Below are positions 33,207 to 44,780 of a stretch of DNA of 59,425 nt, piece by piece. This DNA is from Apostichopus parvimensis (lineage: Eukaryota > Echinodermata > Holothuroidea > Aspidochirotida > Stichopodidae). The stretch spans positions 45,227 to 104,651 of the forward strand of contig KN884772.1 in the NCBI GenBank assembly GCA_000934455.1, given 5' to 3'. Position 1 is the first letter of the stretch. Every line of letters starts with the position of its first letter. The notes below the pieces were generated by a model, which saw only the letters and a program-made list of their open reading frames with translations, searched no databases and was not told where the DNA came from. The position numbers and the translations under genes were made by a program.

Positions 33207-35658
33207 TCACTGGTTAGAACAGAAAACGATATGATCCATAACCCAAACCCCTGACTTCAGAACTGAAACAAATTCATTTCTAAAGTCAGGGAAGTTCTCA
33301 TAAGTGGTCGGAAGTTCCAGAGTGCAACTACAGGTATGACCAATTGGACGACGCTCCAGCCCTGATAAATTTGAAAAGTGGATTTTTATTTCATCTTGGT
33401 ACATCAAATCACACCCAGTGCAAAACCTAAGGAAAGAACAAAGTTCTTCTTTACTAAGATTCCTTATAAATCTTTTCAGATGTGATACAGTTGCTTCCTC
33501 AACTGCATTCATGTTTCGAGGGGGTGAAAGCTTGTTGAGTACTTTCTTCACAGTAGGTTGTAAGGTATCATAGAGGTCACTGAGACTTGCTGTTTGGAGA
33601 GGTTTCAGAATTACTCTCAAACACTCTACCACAAAGGATGGCTGCTGTATTAGCTCTTTATGGCTGATCTCATGCAGGATCTTCCCAAAGTTCAGAGCTG
33701 TCGGCAACACCTTACATTGATAGATATCAAGAATATCTATGAGTTCATTTAGGTCTACAGCTGTAAAGTCATCTAGTGCTCTTTGGAAGAATGCTTCCAA
33801 AACCTTTGTGCCTGGAGCCACTTTTGATGAAATGCTATATTCCACAAAAGGTGGAGCAAGAAAAGTGGGAAAGTAACCAGTTGTCTGAAAACCTTTAGGA
33901 TTATCCTTGCCACAGACTCCCACTGTGCAGACTGGAAGTCATGCCTTATATAAGGCACTTTCATATTTTTGCCTAATGTTATGTTATCCCTAAATTTCTC
34001 CCAAAAAGCTGTCAAAACATCTCTCAATACTCCAGAACCTTCACCACTCTCTCTTTCCCCATTTGGCAAGATGAACACTAAATCTATTTCACAGTCACAA
34101 ATACTTTTGCTTTTAAAAGCTAAAATCATCTCCTCCAGGACCTTTTCTCTGTGAATAGTGAGGGTTTTCTTTGGCTTTGTGACTAAATTTTCAGACACAG
34201 TGGGTTCCACTTGTGCTACATCAACTATTACCTCTCCTTCAAACAGAGGGATGGGTGTTGATGTGCGACAGTCAAACAACACTCTCTTCTATATCCTGAC
34301 TACACGCTTCAGTGAAGGGTCCAAAGTGGACCACTTGATCCAGCCGAGGTAACTCCACAATATCATCACTGTCTGAAGAAGAGGCGTGACACACTTCTGT
34401 TGCTGCCAAGTCAAATATCAACATCTTAAATTTAGTTTTCTTATACAACCCACCAATGGTATCATTCTCATCTACCTTGTTGAACCTAAAGTGTAGCATT
34501 ATGCAGTCAAAGTCTTTAATCTGACCAATAGGTGAGAACCCATTAGGGAAGAAAAGTTCCTTACTCTCCTTCAAGACATCTCTCACAAAACTATTCTTCT
34601 TCAAGGATAGTCTCCTAGTTCCTCCTCCTTTACTGGAACGTATAGCTTTGTACCTATTTTCTTTTTTTGCTGAAACAGGCCAATCCAACTTCAATAAACC
34701 GGGATTCTTTCTCTGAATTCTTGGAACAGGTAGGTTTGCTTGTTGCAAGCTTGCTTGTTGTAGATTGTGCATTCATTTTTAATGCCAGTTTCTCCAACAA
34801 AGTCCGCTTTTCATTAGTGCCACTTTGTGCACTCTGTCTTTCAGCCAAAAAATTCCTCAATTTCAGACGTTCTGTCAAAGATGGCACAACCTTTATCAGC
34901 TCATCTAAACCCATCCTCAGAACATCATCTACAGTTATCTAAGAAATTAAAAAATAAATACTACAATGTATTTGTTAATAATAATTATACCCCTCTTCCA
35001 AATACATCATGCAATTTCTATAGCACATTGTTTTAAATTAGCCACCTCACATGTGCATGACTGGTGACCTAAAATACATATTTAAGCAGTATGATGCAAC
35101 AATTAACAATTAATGACCAGCTTTCTCAAACACAGAACGAATCATTTCAAAGAGGAACTCAATTAAGGCACAAGTTTAAGAAATTGGAAAAACAGTAGCC
35201 ACTGCTCCAATTTCTACATAGTACATACCTCACTTTTTTCCGTTTCTCAGATATGAAATTCGGAAATTTATTCAGTAAAAATAGATTTGTGCAATTATAT
35301 TTGATTTGATAGACAAACAGCGCTGAAAAATAATATGCTTTAATTTCTTTGAAATTAAGTTGCTTATTTAACCTTGAAAACGAGCAATATAAACTATAGG
35401 ACTTACTGGGGTAGGCCAACAGGTAATAACAAAACAGTTGGTAAGAGAAGAATAATTGTTTGTATACATCCCAGTTTTCTTCATAACTAAAACAATGAAA
35501 TACATAACAGTATTTTAGAATTGCCTTCTATGGCATCACAAATTATTGTGCAATTACTGAGTAAGGTTTACCTTTTCTTTCAAGAAGGCTTCAATTGTTG
35601 TGTCTTGAAACTGGTTTTTCACCAGGAAATCAACTAGCTGTTGATGCGAGCCCTCCAT
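33207..35658 (-). pseudogene. SAM-like plus HECT-domain protein of the 9.7-kb element (HECT locus 2)
   Basis: Exon 1 (35658-35572) encodes MEGSHQQLVDFLVKNQFQDT...EAFLKEK and ends AAAAG|GTAAAC. Exon 2 starts at 34938 in phase with ITVDDVLRMGLDELIKVVPS; together they form a SAM-like helical module. After a low-complexity linker come KESKELFFPNGFSPIGQIKD and LYKKTKFKMLIFDLAATEV, seen in HECT-like proteins of fish and invertebrates. The HECT domain follows: TLTIHREKVLEEMI, GVLRDVLTAFWEKF, VPYIRHDFQSAQWESVARI, TGYFPTFLAPPFVEYSI, LRFCTGCDLMYQDEIKIHF and GHTCSCTLELPTTYENF. The Cys of HTC is at the HECT thioester position, so ligase chemistry is possible in an intact relative. Frame changes near 34720, 34275 and 33893 break this copy. 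Its role for the transposon is unknown; transposase turnover or host-protein control is speculation. Confidence 0.75.
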
Positions 35659-38191
35659 CTGAAATTAATAATAATAGAAATATGCAAAAACAAGAACACC
35701 ACATTGGTAGCTCAATCAGCCAATTGTATTTAAATCAGTGATTAAGATCACTGTGATTTTAATCAGCCAAACCTGATTCAAAATTTAAATCAAATTATTT
35801 TTTTTAAACCACTGATATAAATAACTTTTTGATTTTTTCCCCCATGTTTTTAACTTTTTATTCCATTTTATCTGATTTTACTACTGTAAGAAACTACTGT
35901 GAGGCAGCTTTTGTACTTTGAGATGTATGTAGCATATTGCCCATGCAACTCGTAACATTAGTGTGCAGCATCATATAAAATATGATAATATTTAATCATC
36001 CGACTGAAATAAAACCCAATAAAAAAAAAAGTATGATTTAAAAAAATACCATTCCATTAGACACAATAGTGTAAGAATCTTACAGGGAGTGATTTATATA
36101 GTCATACTGTAATTAAAATCACAATTAGAAGTTTAGAACCTAAATTTTAAATAACTTGCTTTTATTGTTCCAAACTTTTCAGCACATGGCTTCACTAGTG
36201 GCTGCTTATTTAAGAGCAATCCGACAACTTGACTGTTCATTAATGGTAAGAAATATGTTTTACATTAACAGGTCAAAAATGCATTCCTAATTAACATGCC
36301 TATAAGTTTTTTTTCTCTCTCCAAACTGATAAACTAATCCTATATGCTCACACTATTCATTGCAGTAATTAAGAGACTCACAAATGACTAAAAAATCAAG
36401 TTACCTTGATTCAAATCAAATAAACTGCCAACCCTGAGTTGAATGCATACGGTTCCTGGGGACCGCCCCTATCCCCTTTCCTGACCTTGAGGTGGCTTTT
36501 TGATTAATTTTAATGCAGGTAACATAATTTTCAAATACAAACTTCTCAAGGGGATTACACCCCTCCCTTAGACCACTCCTCCATGCTCCCTCCCCTTCCC
36601 CACCCCACTTTCAGGTATAAAAAATCCCTGGTTGAATGCTACATTGTGTGAATGACATTGTCAAACATCAGGACAGTACAAGTAAGGAGTTAGGACACTA
36701 TGACTGCCAATAATCTCCCCAAATATACTTAAGAAGAGAATACTGTTAATGCTAGGACATTCTGATGAATGCTGAAGGAATGTTAAGAAATGAGGACAAT
36801 ATACAGTGGGACACTATGACTGACAGTAGTGCTTCCAGTGTTCTAAACAAACTGAATTTAGTGATGAAGGTGTACATCAAGTAAGATACTGTACTACATC
36901 ACAGATACTACATAAACACAAATGATGTTAAAGCTAGTTACAAAAATTTGATGTATAGTATGTCCGTTTTGAGGGAACATTTTCTTTTTGTTCCCATGAT
37001 ATGTCAGTGAACTTGCTTTCAGTCGTAGGTCTACGTGTATGCAGTAACGTTTGACACAGTTGTTTGAAATGCATAAATTTGGGGTTGAAATTTCATGATT
37101 TGCGCAATATTTGAATGGATTCAGGGTTTAAGTTTTGCCTTCTTTTAGATTGGATGGGATTTTAACATTGTTGTTCTGGTTTTGCTAATATTGTTTTACT
37201 TTTCGTATGTGCAAATACATTTTTGCAATCATAATAAAGGTCACTTTGTCCCAGGGTCTCATTTTTATAAGCATATCTTTACAAGAAAGTGTGATATTTT
37301 TCATTGCAAAAACCGACAGCAAATTGTCACTGACCATTAACGGTAGTCTGTATTGGCCCAAAATTACATCATGCTACAATTTTGCTACAAGTTTTGCAAA
37401 ATAGAGATATTCACTTTCCAAATCATGTCATTCTAAATTAACACACAAGATGACTGAATGCCTTGGTGAGGTAAATTCCTCCAGGCCCAGTGTGGTAAGA
37501 AAACAGTTTAGGAATATTGACCAAAGGTGACCATATTTGAATATCTGAATAATGGGGCCAATACTGCACAGAATCACAGGAAAACCAACAAGATTTCCAA
37601 CTTCAGATTGGCCTAAACAGAGAAACCCCTGCCTTTCAGGTAAAACCAGGACTCAGGAGAGTTGAAAAGTCTGAAGTGATATCATTGGTCCATAATTCTG
37701 CAACAACTTATTTATACGTAGGCCTACATGTTATAACTGCAGTGATGTCGAATGGAATGCTTTTGCCTGCCTCACTATTTGAGAAAGTGGTCAGATGCTG
37801 GGGTATACACTCTCATCCGTCCGATGGGGACGTTTAATGGCGGTCCCGGGAGCAGGAATGGGAGCGAATTCACACTCCTGCCTTGTTATCCTCTGAACAC
37901 TTATCAAAAAGAGAAGGCTTGAAATGAGCCGATGTTCCACGATCCACGATCTAACACAGATAGGGTCTCAAATAAGCTACTGCAAGGCTTCCTGATCCTT
38001 GGGTCTCTAAACTAACTAAACTAGTTATGGAATAAACAGTCAACACAGTGAGAGGGTCTACTGTGCAAACATTTCTGCAATAATTGGAGAGTACACGATA
38101 CAATGTAGTAATGTGTAATACATGTAGAGCCTTTCTGTATAAACAATATCACTACATTGTAATGCGGGCAAGGAAGCGTTAGTGTCCGACG
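35659..38191. other. Non-coding right part of the 9.7-kb element
   Basis: There is no supported exon. It contains a SINE-like repeat (37785-38010). A segment at 37340-37565 has short inverted ends (GTATTGGCCC... / GGGGCCAATAC) and resembles the inverse of 380-445, so it is probably a small nested MITE. The promoter of the HECT gene should lie here or in the right TIR. Confidence 0.45.
37785..38010. repeat. Dispersed SINE-like repeat, copy 1
   Basis: This is about 200 bp beginning GAGAAAGTGGTCAGATGCTGG and including GGCGGTCCCGGGAGCAGGAA and GATAGGGTCTCAAA. It matches 43312-43480 in the same orientation. It carries no coding and is nested inside the 9.7-kb transposon. Confidence 0.75.
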
Positions 38192-38764
38192 TTGGCTATG
38201 GATCGCCGCTGGTCTCTACGATCATTTGTTGAAAAGTTGGGTCGCAGGCTAGCAACAGTGTCCGGAGGGATACAAATCCCAGGCCCTACTGACATACATA
38301 TAACCTCGAATACCCAGGCGCTTTCAGAAAATGGCGCGTAGTTTGTCACTATGTTGCCAATAGCTAACATTTTGATAACACTAGCAACGACTGCAAAAGT
38401 CGCCCGTACTGCCGTACATTAAAAAAAAAATAGATTTCGGATTTCGAAAAATAGATTTCGGATTTCGAAAAATAGATTTCGGACTTTAAAAAACAGATTT
38501 CGGATTTTATAAAACAGATTTCGGATTTTAAAATAAGGATTTCGGATTTCCTTAAATAGATTTCTGATTTTAAAAAATAGATTTCGGATTTCAAAAAATA
38601 GATTTCGGATTTTTAAATAAGGATTTCAGATTTCTGATTTCCAAAAACAGATTTCTGATTTCCAAAAAATAGATTTCGGATTCAAAAATATAGATTTAGG
38701 ATTTTAAAATAAGGATTTCGGATTTCCAGAAAAAAAACAACCTTGGCCCTAATGGGCTTCCGTA
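38192..38764 (-). repeat. Right terminal inverted repeat with 21-22-bp tandem motifs
   Basis: This is the reverse complement of the left arm: an inner unique block (38192-38420), then about 15 units of GATTTCGGATTT with A-rich spacers (38425-38725), then the terminal block ending GGGCTTCCGTA. Unit order and spacers differ from the left arm, which suggests slippage or unequal exchange within arms, while the unique blocks remain highly similar. Confidence 0.85.
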
Positions 38765-38770
38765 GGTTGG
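38765..38770. repeat. Target-site duplication, right copy (GGTTGG)
   Basis: GGTTGG directly follows the transposon's terminal GTA and continues into CGCGTATCG as in the uninterrupted paralogue at 28678-28690. Confidence 0.85.
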
Positions 38771-40034
38771 CGCGTATCGAAAAAAATGGTAAATATACCT
38801 CCTAGATCGCCGGAAATGACACTTTCCAGACCTTGCAAATTGCTTGAAAACCTCCTTTATTTTGAGTTCTCTTGAATGAAAATTAGTTTAAAAATGTTAC
38901 CGCCCAGTGGCATGCGCATGATTTCATAGGTAGGAACATCAAATACTCCGACTAGATTTCTGTTGGATAGAACTGAATTTTTCCTGTAATGCGTAACGGA
39001 AGGACACATACTGAGCGCAGGGCCAATCGCCAAGTAAGGGGGGGGGGGGGTAATTGTGTCTTAGTCCAAATTGGCGGCTTTATGCTCCAAAGTGAACAAT
39101 TGTAATGATGCCGCCGAATACAAATATACACGCTCGCGGAGCGCGCGAAAATTTTGTCCACTGTTACACATGTTTGACCATTAAGATGGACTACAGCAAC
39201 ATTATAGTTGAAGAATAATCAACGGTCACAAATAATTCATTCCTCGGCCCCTTCTATTTTCTATCCTCCATGCACTTTTTTTAATCCCCCGACTGAGTGA
39301 TTACGCCCCGACCGACCACAAAGGTGGGGGCATGGCCCCGCCCCCTTTGCGCACGCCTCTGTGTCGGACACCCTTGATGTTATTATCCTGTATTTAAAAG
39401 AACAGATAACTGACCTCGGATCGCCCGTAGGATTTCATTATCGGAGAATGTTGTCTTCGATTGGAACGGCATCATTGACCGATTAAAATTTCCTAACTTT
39501 ATGGTATTCTGCTTTACAATCCATTATCCATGCCAATCGACCAAAATGAAATCAATGCCTATAATATCCTTGTGCATTTAAAGCTTAAAATTGTGATGAT
39601 GTTGCTTTCACCGTCTACGGAAAGTAGACATACATCGGGGTCATATTGTCTGTACTCGTCCGCCTTTTATTTTGAAGATTGACACTTAGGCCTATAACTC
39701 TCTTCGAGCTGATTGGTCAGCTCGACATACCTTGATCGCAGTGTATATAATTTGTAACAATATAGTGAGCATATTACGAAGAGCCTTCCCGCGTTTTTTA
39801 TTTTTTTATTTTATAGGTCGGAGTCATAACAGACGCAATAGATCATTTCACAACGGACATGTTTGTAAAATGATGTACAAACATCTTTTTACTTGTAATG
39901 CGGTTATGATATCCAAATCAATTGTAGTATAAGAAAATCATAGCAAGGTCACTTAACTTTAGATTCAACAAACTATTTCTTCTTCATCACACGTTGTGCC
40001 GGGGTGGGGGCAGTATCTATTATTTCTTTCAAGC
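38771..40034. other. Non-coding stretch with DNA-element remnants
   Basis: There is no gene. The block GGTGGGGGCATGGCCCCGCC...GCGCACGCCTCTG (39325-39361) looks like an inverted hAT-type terminus. CpG-rich text at 39130-39150 recalls the MITE at 23.7-24.4 kb. No matching end was paired with confidence. Confidence 0.4.
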
Positions 40035-41345
40035 CAGTTGTTCTCTCATACGTGGCGGTATCACGCCAAATAATACATCATATGAAAGGTAATTATCGTA
40101 TTAATTAGTGACAAAAGTTTGAAGAAATTTTTATCAGGCTAGATACCCTCGTTTTTGAGGGGGGGGGGGGATTTCCAGAGCCCGTAGCTCTCTCATACTT
40201 GGCGGTATCCCGCCAAATAATACATCACATGAAAGGTAATTATTGTATTAATTAGTGACAAAAGCTTGAAGAAATTTTTATGAGGCTAAATAGCCAGCCG
40301 CACCTAATACATTTTTTCATATCGAAAAATATGGCACTTTCCTAAGTTTCCTCGTCTTGAGGGGGGGGGGGGTATTATCAGAGCCCGTAAGCTCTCTCAT
40401 ACTTGGCGGTATCACGCCAAATTATACATCATATGAAATGTAATTATTGTATCAATTAGTGACAACAGTTTCAAGAAATTTCTATGAGGCTAAATTCCCA
40501 GCCGCACCTAAATATTTGTTCATATTCAAAAATACATTTTCCATCAGCACCTATGCACACGCGTGTATATTGTTTTTGAGGGGGGGGGGGGTGTTTCCAG
40601 GGCCCTAGCTCTATCATACTTGGCGGTATCAAGCAAATTGTACATCATATGAAAGGTAATTGTCGTATTAATTAGTGACAACAGTTTGAAGAAATTTCTA
40701 TGAGGCTAAATACCCAGCCGCCCCTAATATAATGTTTTCATATTGAAAACTATGGCACTTTCCTCGTCTTGAAGGGGGGGGGGTGGGGGTATTTCCAGAG
40801 CCCGTAGCTCTCTCATATTTGGCGGTATCACGCCAAATTATACATCATATGAAAGGTAATTGTCGTATTAAATAGTGACAACAGTTTAAAGAAATTTCTA
40901 TGTTTGTTCATATTGAAAAGTACATTTTCCATCAGCACCTATGCACACGCATGTATATTGTTTTCGAGGGGGGTATTTCCAGAGCCCGTAGCTCTCTCAT
41001 ACATGGCGGTATCACGCCAAATAATACATTATATGAAAGGTAATTGTAATAATTAGTGACAAAATTTGAAGAAATTTATATGAGGCTAAATACCCAGTCG
41101 CATCTATTATAATTTTTTCATATTCAAAATATGGCACGATCCTAAATTTCCGAGTTTTTGAGGGGGGTGGGGATATTTCCAGAGCCCGTAGCTCTATCAT
41201 ACTTGGCGGTATCAAGCCAAATAATTCATCATATCAAAGGTAATTGTCGTATTAATTAGTGACAACAGGTTGAAGAAATTTCTATGAGGCGATACACCCA
41301 GCGGCACCTAATACATTTGTTCATATATTTGTTCACCTAATATAT
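40035..41345. repeat. Satellite array, unit about 200 bp, six to seven copies
   Basis: The phrase AGAGCCCGTAGCTCTCTCAT recurs near 40179, 40381, 40598, 40797, 40981 and 41183, with a diverged start at 40042. Each unit holds GGCGGTATCACGCCAAATAA, an AAGAAATTTCTATGAGGC block, CCAGCCGCACCTAATA and a G-run of 5 to 12. GGCGGTATCACGCC is itself an imperfect palindrome. Isolated inverted monomers occur at 9308-9600. Confidence 0.9.
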
Positions 41346-41409
41346 TTCTTCATATTGAAAATACATTTTCCATCCGCACATATGCACACACGTGTATATG
41401 GCATTTCAT

Positions 41410-43302
41410 GGCCACCGTAGTAACATCGAAAGTTGACGTTGCTAGTGCGTGAGTGGGTGAGTGCTAACTTCATTATAGTTTCTTTCTGTCCAACATCTTC
41501 CAACCCTTGCTGGGATTGCTCTATTTCTGCTTTGCATCTGTGGACATACAGTTCATAATTAAAAGAAAAAAAACTTTGTTGATATAGGATACAATTAATT
41601 ACAAAATTTATGTTTGAGACATTCTGAAACACTTTACACCAGAAAAACTTTTGGTTTTCCATCGCTACTTAATTGTTCTTCGGCCAAAAGGTATTCCTCA
41701 TCCCTAAGTTTTAAACAGACTGGTGAATTGTTTCAAGCAAACAAATGTAATCAGACTTGAATGGTGAAATTTATGAAACGTGGGGAACGTGAAGTCTCCT
41801 ATCTGCTGAAATTAAATCACTGGGTTTTGAAAAAAATCCCCAAAAGACTATCCTGTACATGGTTTACATGTATACAAGTATGTTATTTCTCTGGCTATTA
41901 GTTGAATGTATACAGCTTAGACCATCATACCTGTAAAACAAATGCTGTTTGAGAAGGGTACGTATTTTTTCTTCCTTTGTCTGCAGTGTCATTGAATAGA
42001 TACCACTGCATCCGTTGTTGGCAGCCCAGTCACCCATTGTTGCAATTGCATCTGCAACCATGCTCTTAGAGGTGCCATTTTTAATCTGAAATTGAAAAAG
42101 TTTTTAATAAGCAATGTTCACAAGTAAGTTGTATATGTTGTATAATACAAGGGGCATATTTAGTGTCTGAAATTGTGAGGGGGTGGAAAGTGGATCCCTC
42201 TCCAAGATTATTTGAAAGCAATGTTTGGTAGGGGAAAGAGAACAAAAAGGAACCATGTTCATGGCGTTATCTAGGCGAAGCGCCATCGTTGTTTATGTAG
42301 ATATCAATTGTTTCACTAATACAGCATGTCAATTAATTATTTTTGATATAGAAGCAAATTAATTGGCATTAGAGTACATTGTATCATGATCAGTGGTTAA
42401 TGACTAAATTAAAACCATACACCATGTATTACCATGTTCAACCGAGACAACACATCTCCGTCAATCACATCATCAATCTGTATGTCTTCCTCTGTCTTTC
42501 TGCCGACCATCATGTCATACAGAGTTGGGTGAAGCATCGAGAAACCTGGTCCGCCATGGAGTATACTCCATGCAACAAAATTCCCCGCCAGTTTGTACTT
42601 TCCCTTCTCTAGGAGGCATATGTCATGGGAAAAGTATAAACGGCCCTCCTTCCCCTCAAAGACACCCAGGTTTGGTAACTGCTGTGTAAGTAGTCTAGTA
42701 TGGAAAAAAAGACAGGTGTACATTCTTCTAGACTGCTAGTTGAATATAAATAAGGTATGTAGAATATAAACTATTAATGCATGGAAGATGTTGCAATCAA
42801 ATTGTGTATTCTGTGGCACTTCGTAGAATCTTCTTCCTTCGTATCACAACAGTCAATTTCTCAGACGTTTCCTTCTTTACTTGGAATCCTTCAATCACTT
42901 GTCGCATTTTAGCCTCCATGGCTACATTGTCACTGTGGACATTAACAATGTTAACAAAGCTTCAAAGTACTTGCATACAAGGAAGACTTAAAACCATACT
43001 GCAAAAGAAGCTATTCAACTATTGGGTTGTGTTAGCCTAAAATGTGTGCATAAACCATTGTAACACATTACATGACTTGTTCTTTCACCAGCTATAATAT
43101 GATTTTATGTACCAAGTATGACTTCCATCTACATGGTCTAAAATCTTGCAAAATAATCAGTTGGCATTGTTATTGAATTACTGAACAATAAAATTGACCT
43201 TGTACTGTCTAGGTCCCTCAGACTTTCTTCCATTATAGCTTTTATGTCGTCATCACTTTCATCATTTTCGATGGGCTCCATTATGCTAATGTAATCTGAC
43301 AT
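41410..43302 (-). pseudogene. UIM-HECT gene relic, five exons (HECT locus 3)
   Basis: Exon 1 (43302-43199) encodes MSDYISIMEPIEN and a ubiquitin-interacting-motif-like helix DDDIKAIMEESLRDLD, with donor AAG|GTCAAT. Exon 2 (from 42932) encodes MEAKMRQVIEGFQVKK and LTVVIRRKKILRSA, the start of a HECT N-lobe. Exon 3 (42694-42433) encodes LGVFEGKEGRLYFSHDICLL, AGNFVAWSILHGGPGFSML and HPTLYDMMVG. Exon 4 (42085-41931) encodes IKNGTSKSMVADAIATMGDW to KQHLFYR. Exon 5 (from 41537) joins in phase as CKAEIEQSQQGLEDVG. Splice sites are canonical and the joined frame is clean for exons 3-5. The block usually between exons 2 and 3 (FxGExGxDxGGPxREFF) was not found. The C-lobe with the catalytic Cys is replaced by satellite sequence at about 41400. 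The gene is of the G2E3-like HECT group, truncated, and probably non-functional as a ligase. Confidence 0.65.
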
Positions 43303-43311
43303 ATATCTAAG

Positions 43312-43480
43312 AAAGTGGTGAGATGCTGGGGGTACACTCTCGTCCGTCGGAAGGGGGCGTTAAATGGCGGTCCCGGGAGCAGGAATGGGAGCGAATCCTC
43401 TGAACACTTATCGAAAAGAGAAGGCTTGAAATAAGCCGGTGTTCATCCACGATCTAACACGGATAGGGTCTCAAAACTAA
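43312..43480. repeat. Dispersed SINE-like repeat, copy 2
   Basis: It matches 37785-38010 in the same orientation (GAAAGTGGTGAGATGCTGGG ... GGATAGGGTCTCAAA) with small deletions. It lies directly upstream of exon 1 of the UIM-HECT gene. Confidence 0.75.
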
Positions 43481-43805
43481 ACAATCTTAACTAAACTAAT
43501 GTGACGCTTATATATAAATTGACATTTGTGCCTACAATTTAATTATGCAAGTGTCGTCAAAAAGAGAACTCAGTCTTGATTTACTGCTCAGCAAGTATGC
43601 GTAGTACTACAGGCTACCGCAGCAAATACATGCGTACTTTCTCAAATTTGCGACCTTTACATAGATTACGCAGGTGTATTTCTCGCGTGTAGTCATTGGG
43701 TGAAAGTCGTCGTTAAGTTTGCGTACTTTGGCACACAGATTGAGCATAGCGCCATCGCTCCAATTTAGTAGTAGTAGCTTCCGTTTTAGAGGTAGTGGTA
43801 TTGAC

Positions 43806-43912
43806 ATCAGTAGTAGTACGTGAAATTAGTAGTAGTACGCGACATTTTAGATGTAGTACACTTCGAATTAGTAGTAGTACGTGACATATTAGATGTAGTA
43901 CGTGACATGTTA
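43806..43912. repeat. Minisatellite, about 21-bp unit, five copies
   Basis: The units are TAGTAGTAGTACGTGACAT and TAGATGTAGTACGTGACAT variants. They create open frames on both strands that I do not regard as genes. Confidence 0.85.
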
Positions 43913-44295
43913 GGGCATCCTTTTTATGCTAGGCGTTTCGTGCGTTTCATACGGTACTGCCGAAAAACTCAACAAATCAGTGTTACAATCACTGTGGTTT
44001 TCGTTTGGATTATTGTATTGCAAAATGTTAATATTTCTCACGAAATACATTTAAAAAATTCAGTCTTTAGCGATTCCTCAGAAAAATTAAGATTGCATGA
44101 AACCTGTAGAGTTGTTTGTTGAAGGTTTCATGATGGTAGTCACGCCCATAAGAGGTAGCATACAAAAAGTACACAAAGATTTTTAACTCCCAGCGTACGA
44201 AAAATGATTAAAGGATGTAGGAATGTAATTGACTTAACAATTATGTAAGAAATGTTTGGCGATAATGGGAGTTTTTCAGCATTTTTACTTTGAAT

Positions 44296-44752
44296 TATGC
44301 ACTACATGAAACCCTTGGAAAAACATGCTCAGCGTCTCATGCAGCATGAAACCCCTGAGGGACGTGTTGGGCGTCTCATGCACTACATGAAACCCCTGGA
44401 AAGACAGGCTGAGCGTCTCATGCTACATGAAACCCCTGGAAAGACAGGCTGGGCGTCTCGTGCACTACATGAAACCCCTGGAAAGACAGGCTGGGCGTCT
44501 CATACATGTATGAAATCATGGAAAGACTATACTATGTTGGGCGTCATGAAACCTTTGGAAGGACAATGTTGGGTGTCTAAAACAGCATGAAACCTCTGGG
44601 AATACACGTTGGGCGTCTCATGCAGCATGAAATCTCTGGAAAGACATGTTGGGGCCTCATACATGCTGCATGAAACCAGTGGGAAGGCATTTTGGGGGGT
44701 CCCATGCTGCATGGAACACTTTGCCAGATGTGTTGAGGATCTACCTCCACAT
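44296..44752. repeat. Minisatellite, about 41-bp unit, eleven copies
   Basis: ATGAAACC/ATGAAATC recurs at 44306, 44346, 44387, 44427, 44469, 44510, 44546, 44587, 44627, 44670 and 44711 (last copy ATGGAAC). The consensus is CATGAAACCCCTGGAAAGAC then AGGCTGGGCGTCTCATGCA. Both strands are open because the unit lacks stops, which is an artefact of repetition. The array ends shortly before the large gap. Confidence 0.9.
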
Positions 44753-44780
44753 GAATAATATCTTTGAAGCTTATAGTGCT

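Larger units (their letters stand above)
29068..38764. mobile_element. 9,697-bp DNA transposon with long TIRs, encoding integrase-core transposase and HECT protein
   Basis: The ends are TACGGAAGCCCATTAGGGCC and its exact inverse at 38745-38764. Inverted repeats extend inward to about 29651 and 38192 (584 and 573 bp), and a 6-bp duplication GGTTGG flanks both sides. Inside, an integrase-core transposase gene (plus, 29737-31341) starts about 85 bp inside the left TIR. A SAM-HECT gene (minus, 35658-33207) converges on it from the right. As I recall, 6-bp duplications and TAY...RTA ends characterise the eukaryotic IS3-like superfamily IS3EU, which fits the transposase. The two arms still match closely and the termini are precise, so the insertion seems fairly young, yet both genes are damaged. 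This copy would need a transposase supplied in trans. The right-hand 2.5 kb between the HECT gene and the TIR holds dispersed repeats, including a SINE-like one. Confidence 0.85.

Noticed and set aside
28596-39361. A hAT-like element whose ends (CAGGGGCGTGGCC near 28594 and GCGCACGCCTCTG near 39349) enclose the 9.7-kb transposon
   Set aside because: The termini look hAT-like, but the flanking 8-bp sequences do not match and the inner similarity of the ends is weak.
44297-44590. A 97-codon repetitive peptide (HETPGKTGWASH repeats)
   Set aside because: The 41-bp minisatellite simply lacks stops in this frame. The opposite strand is also open, and unit length variation breaks the frame.
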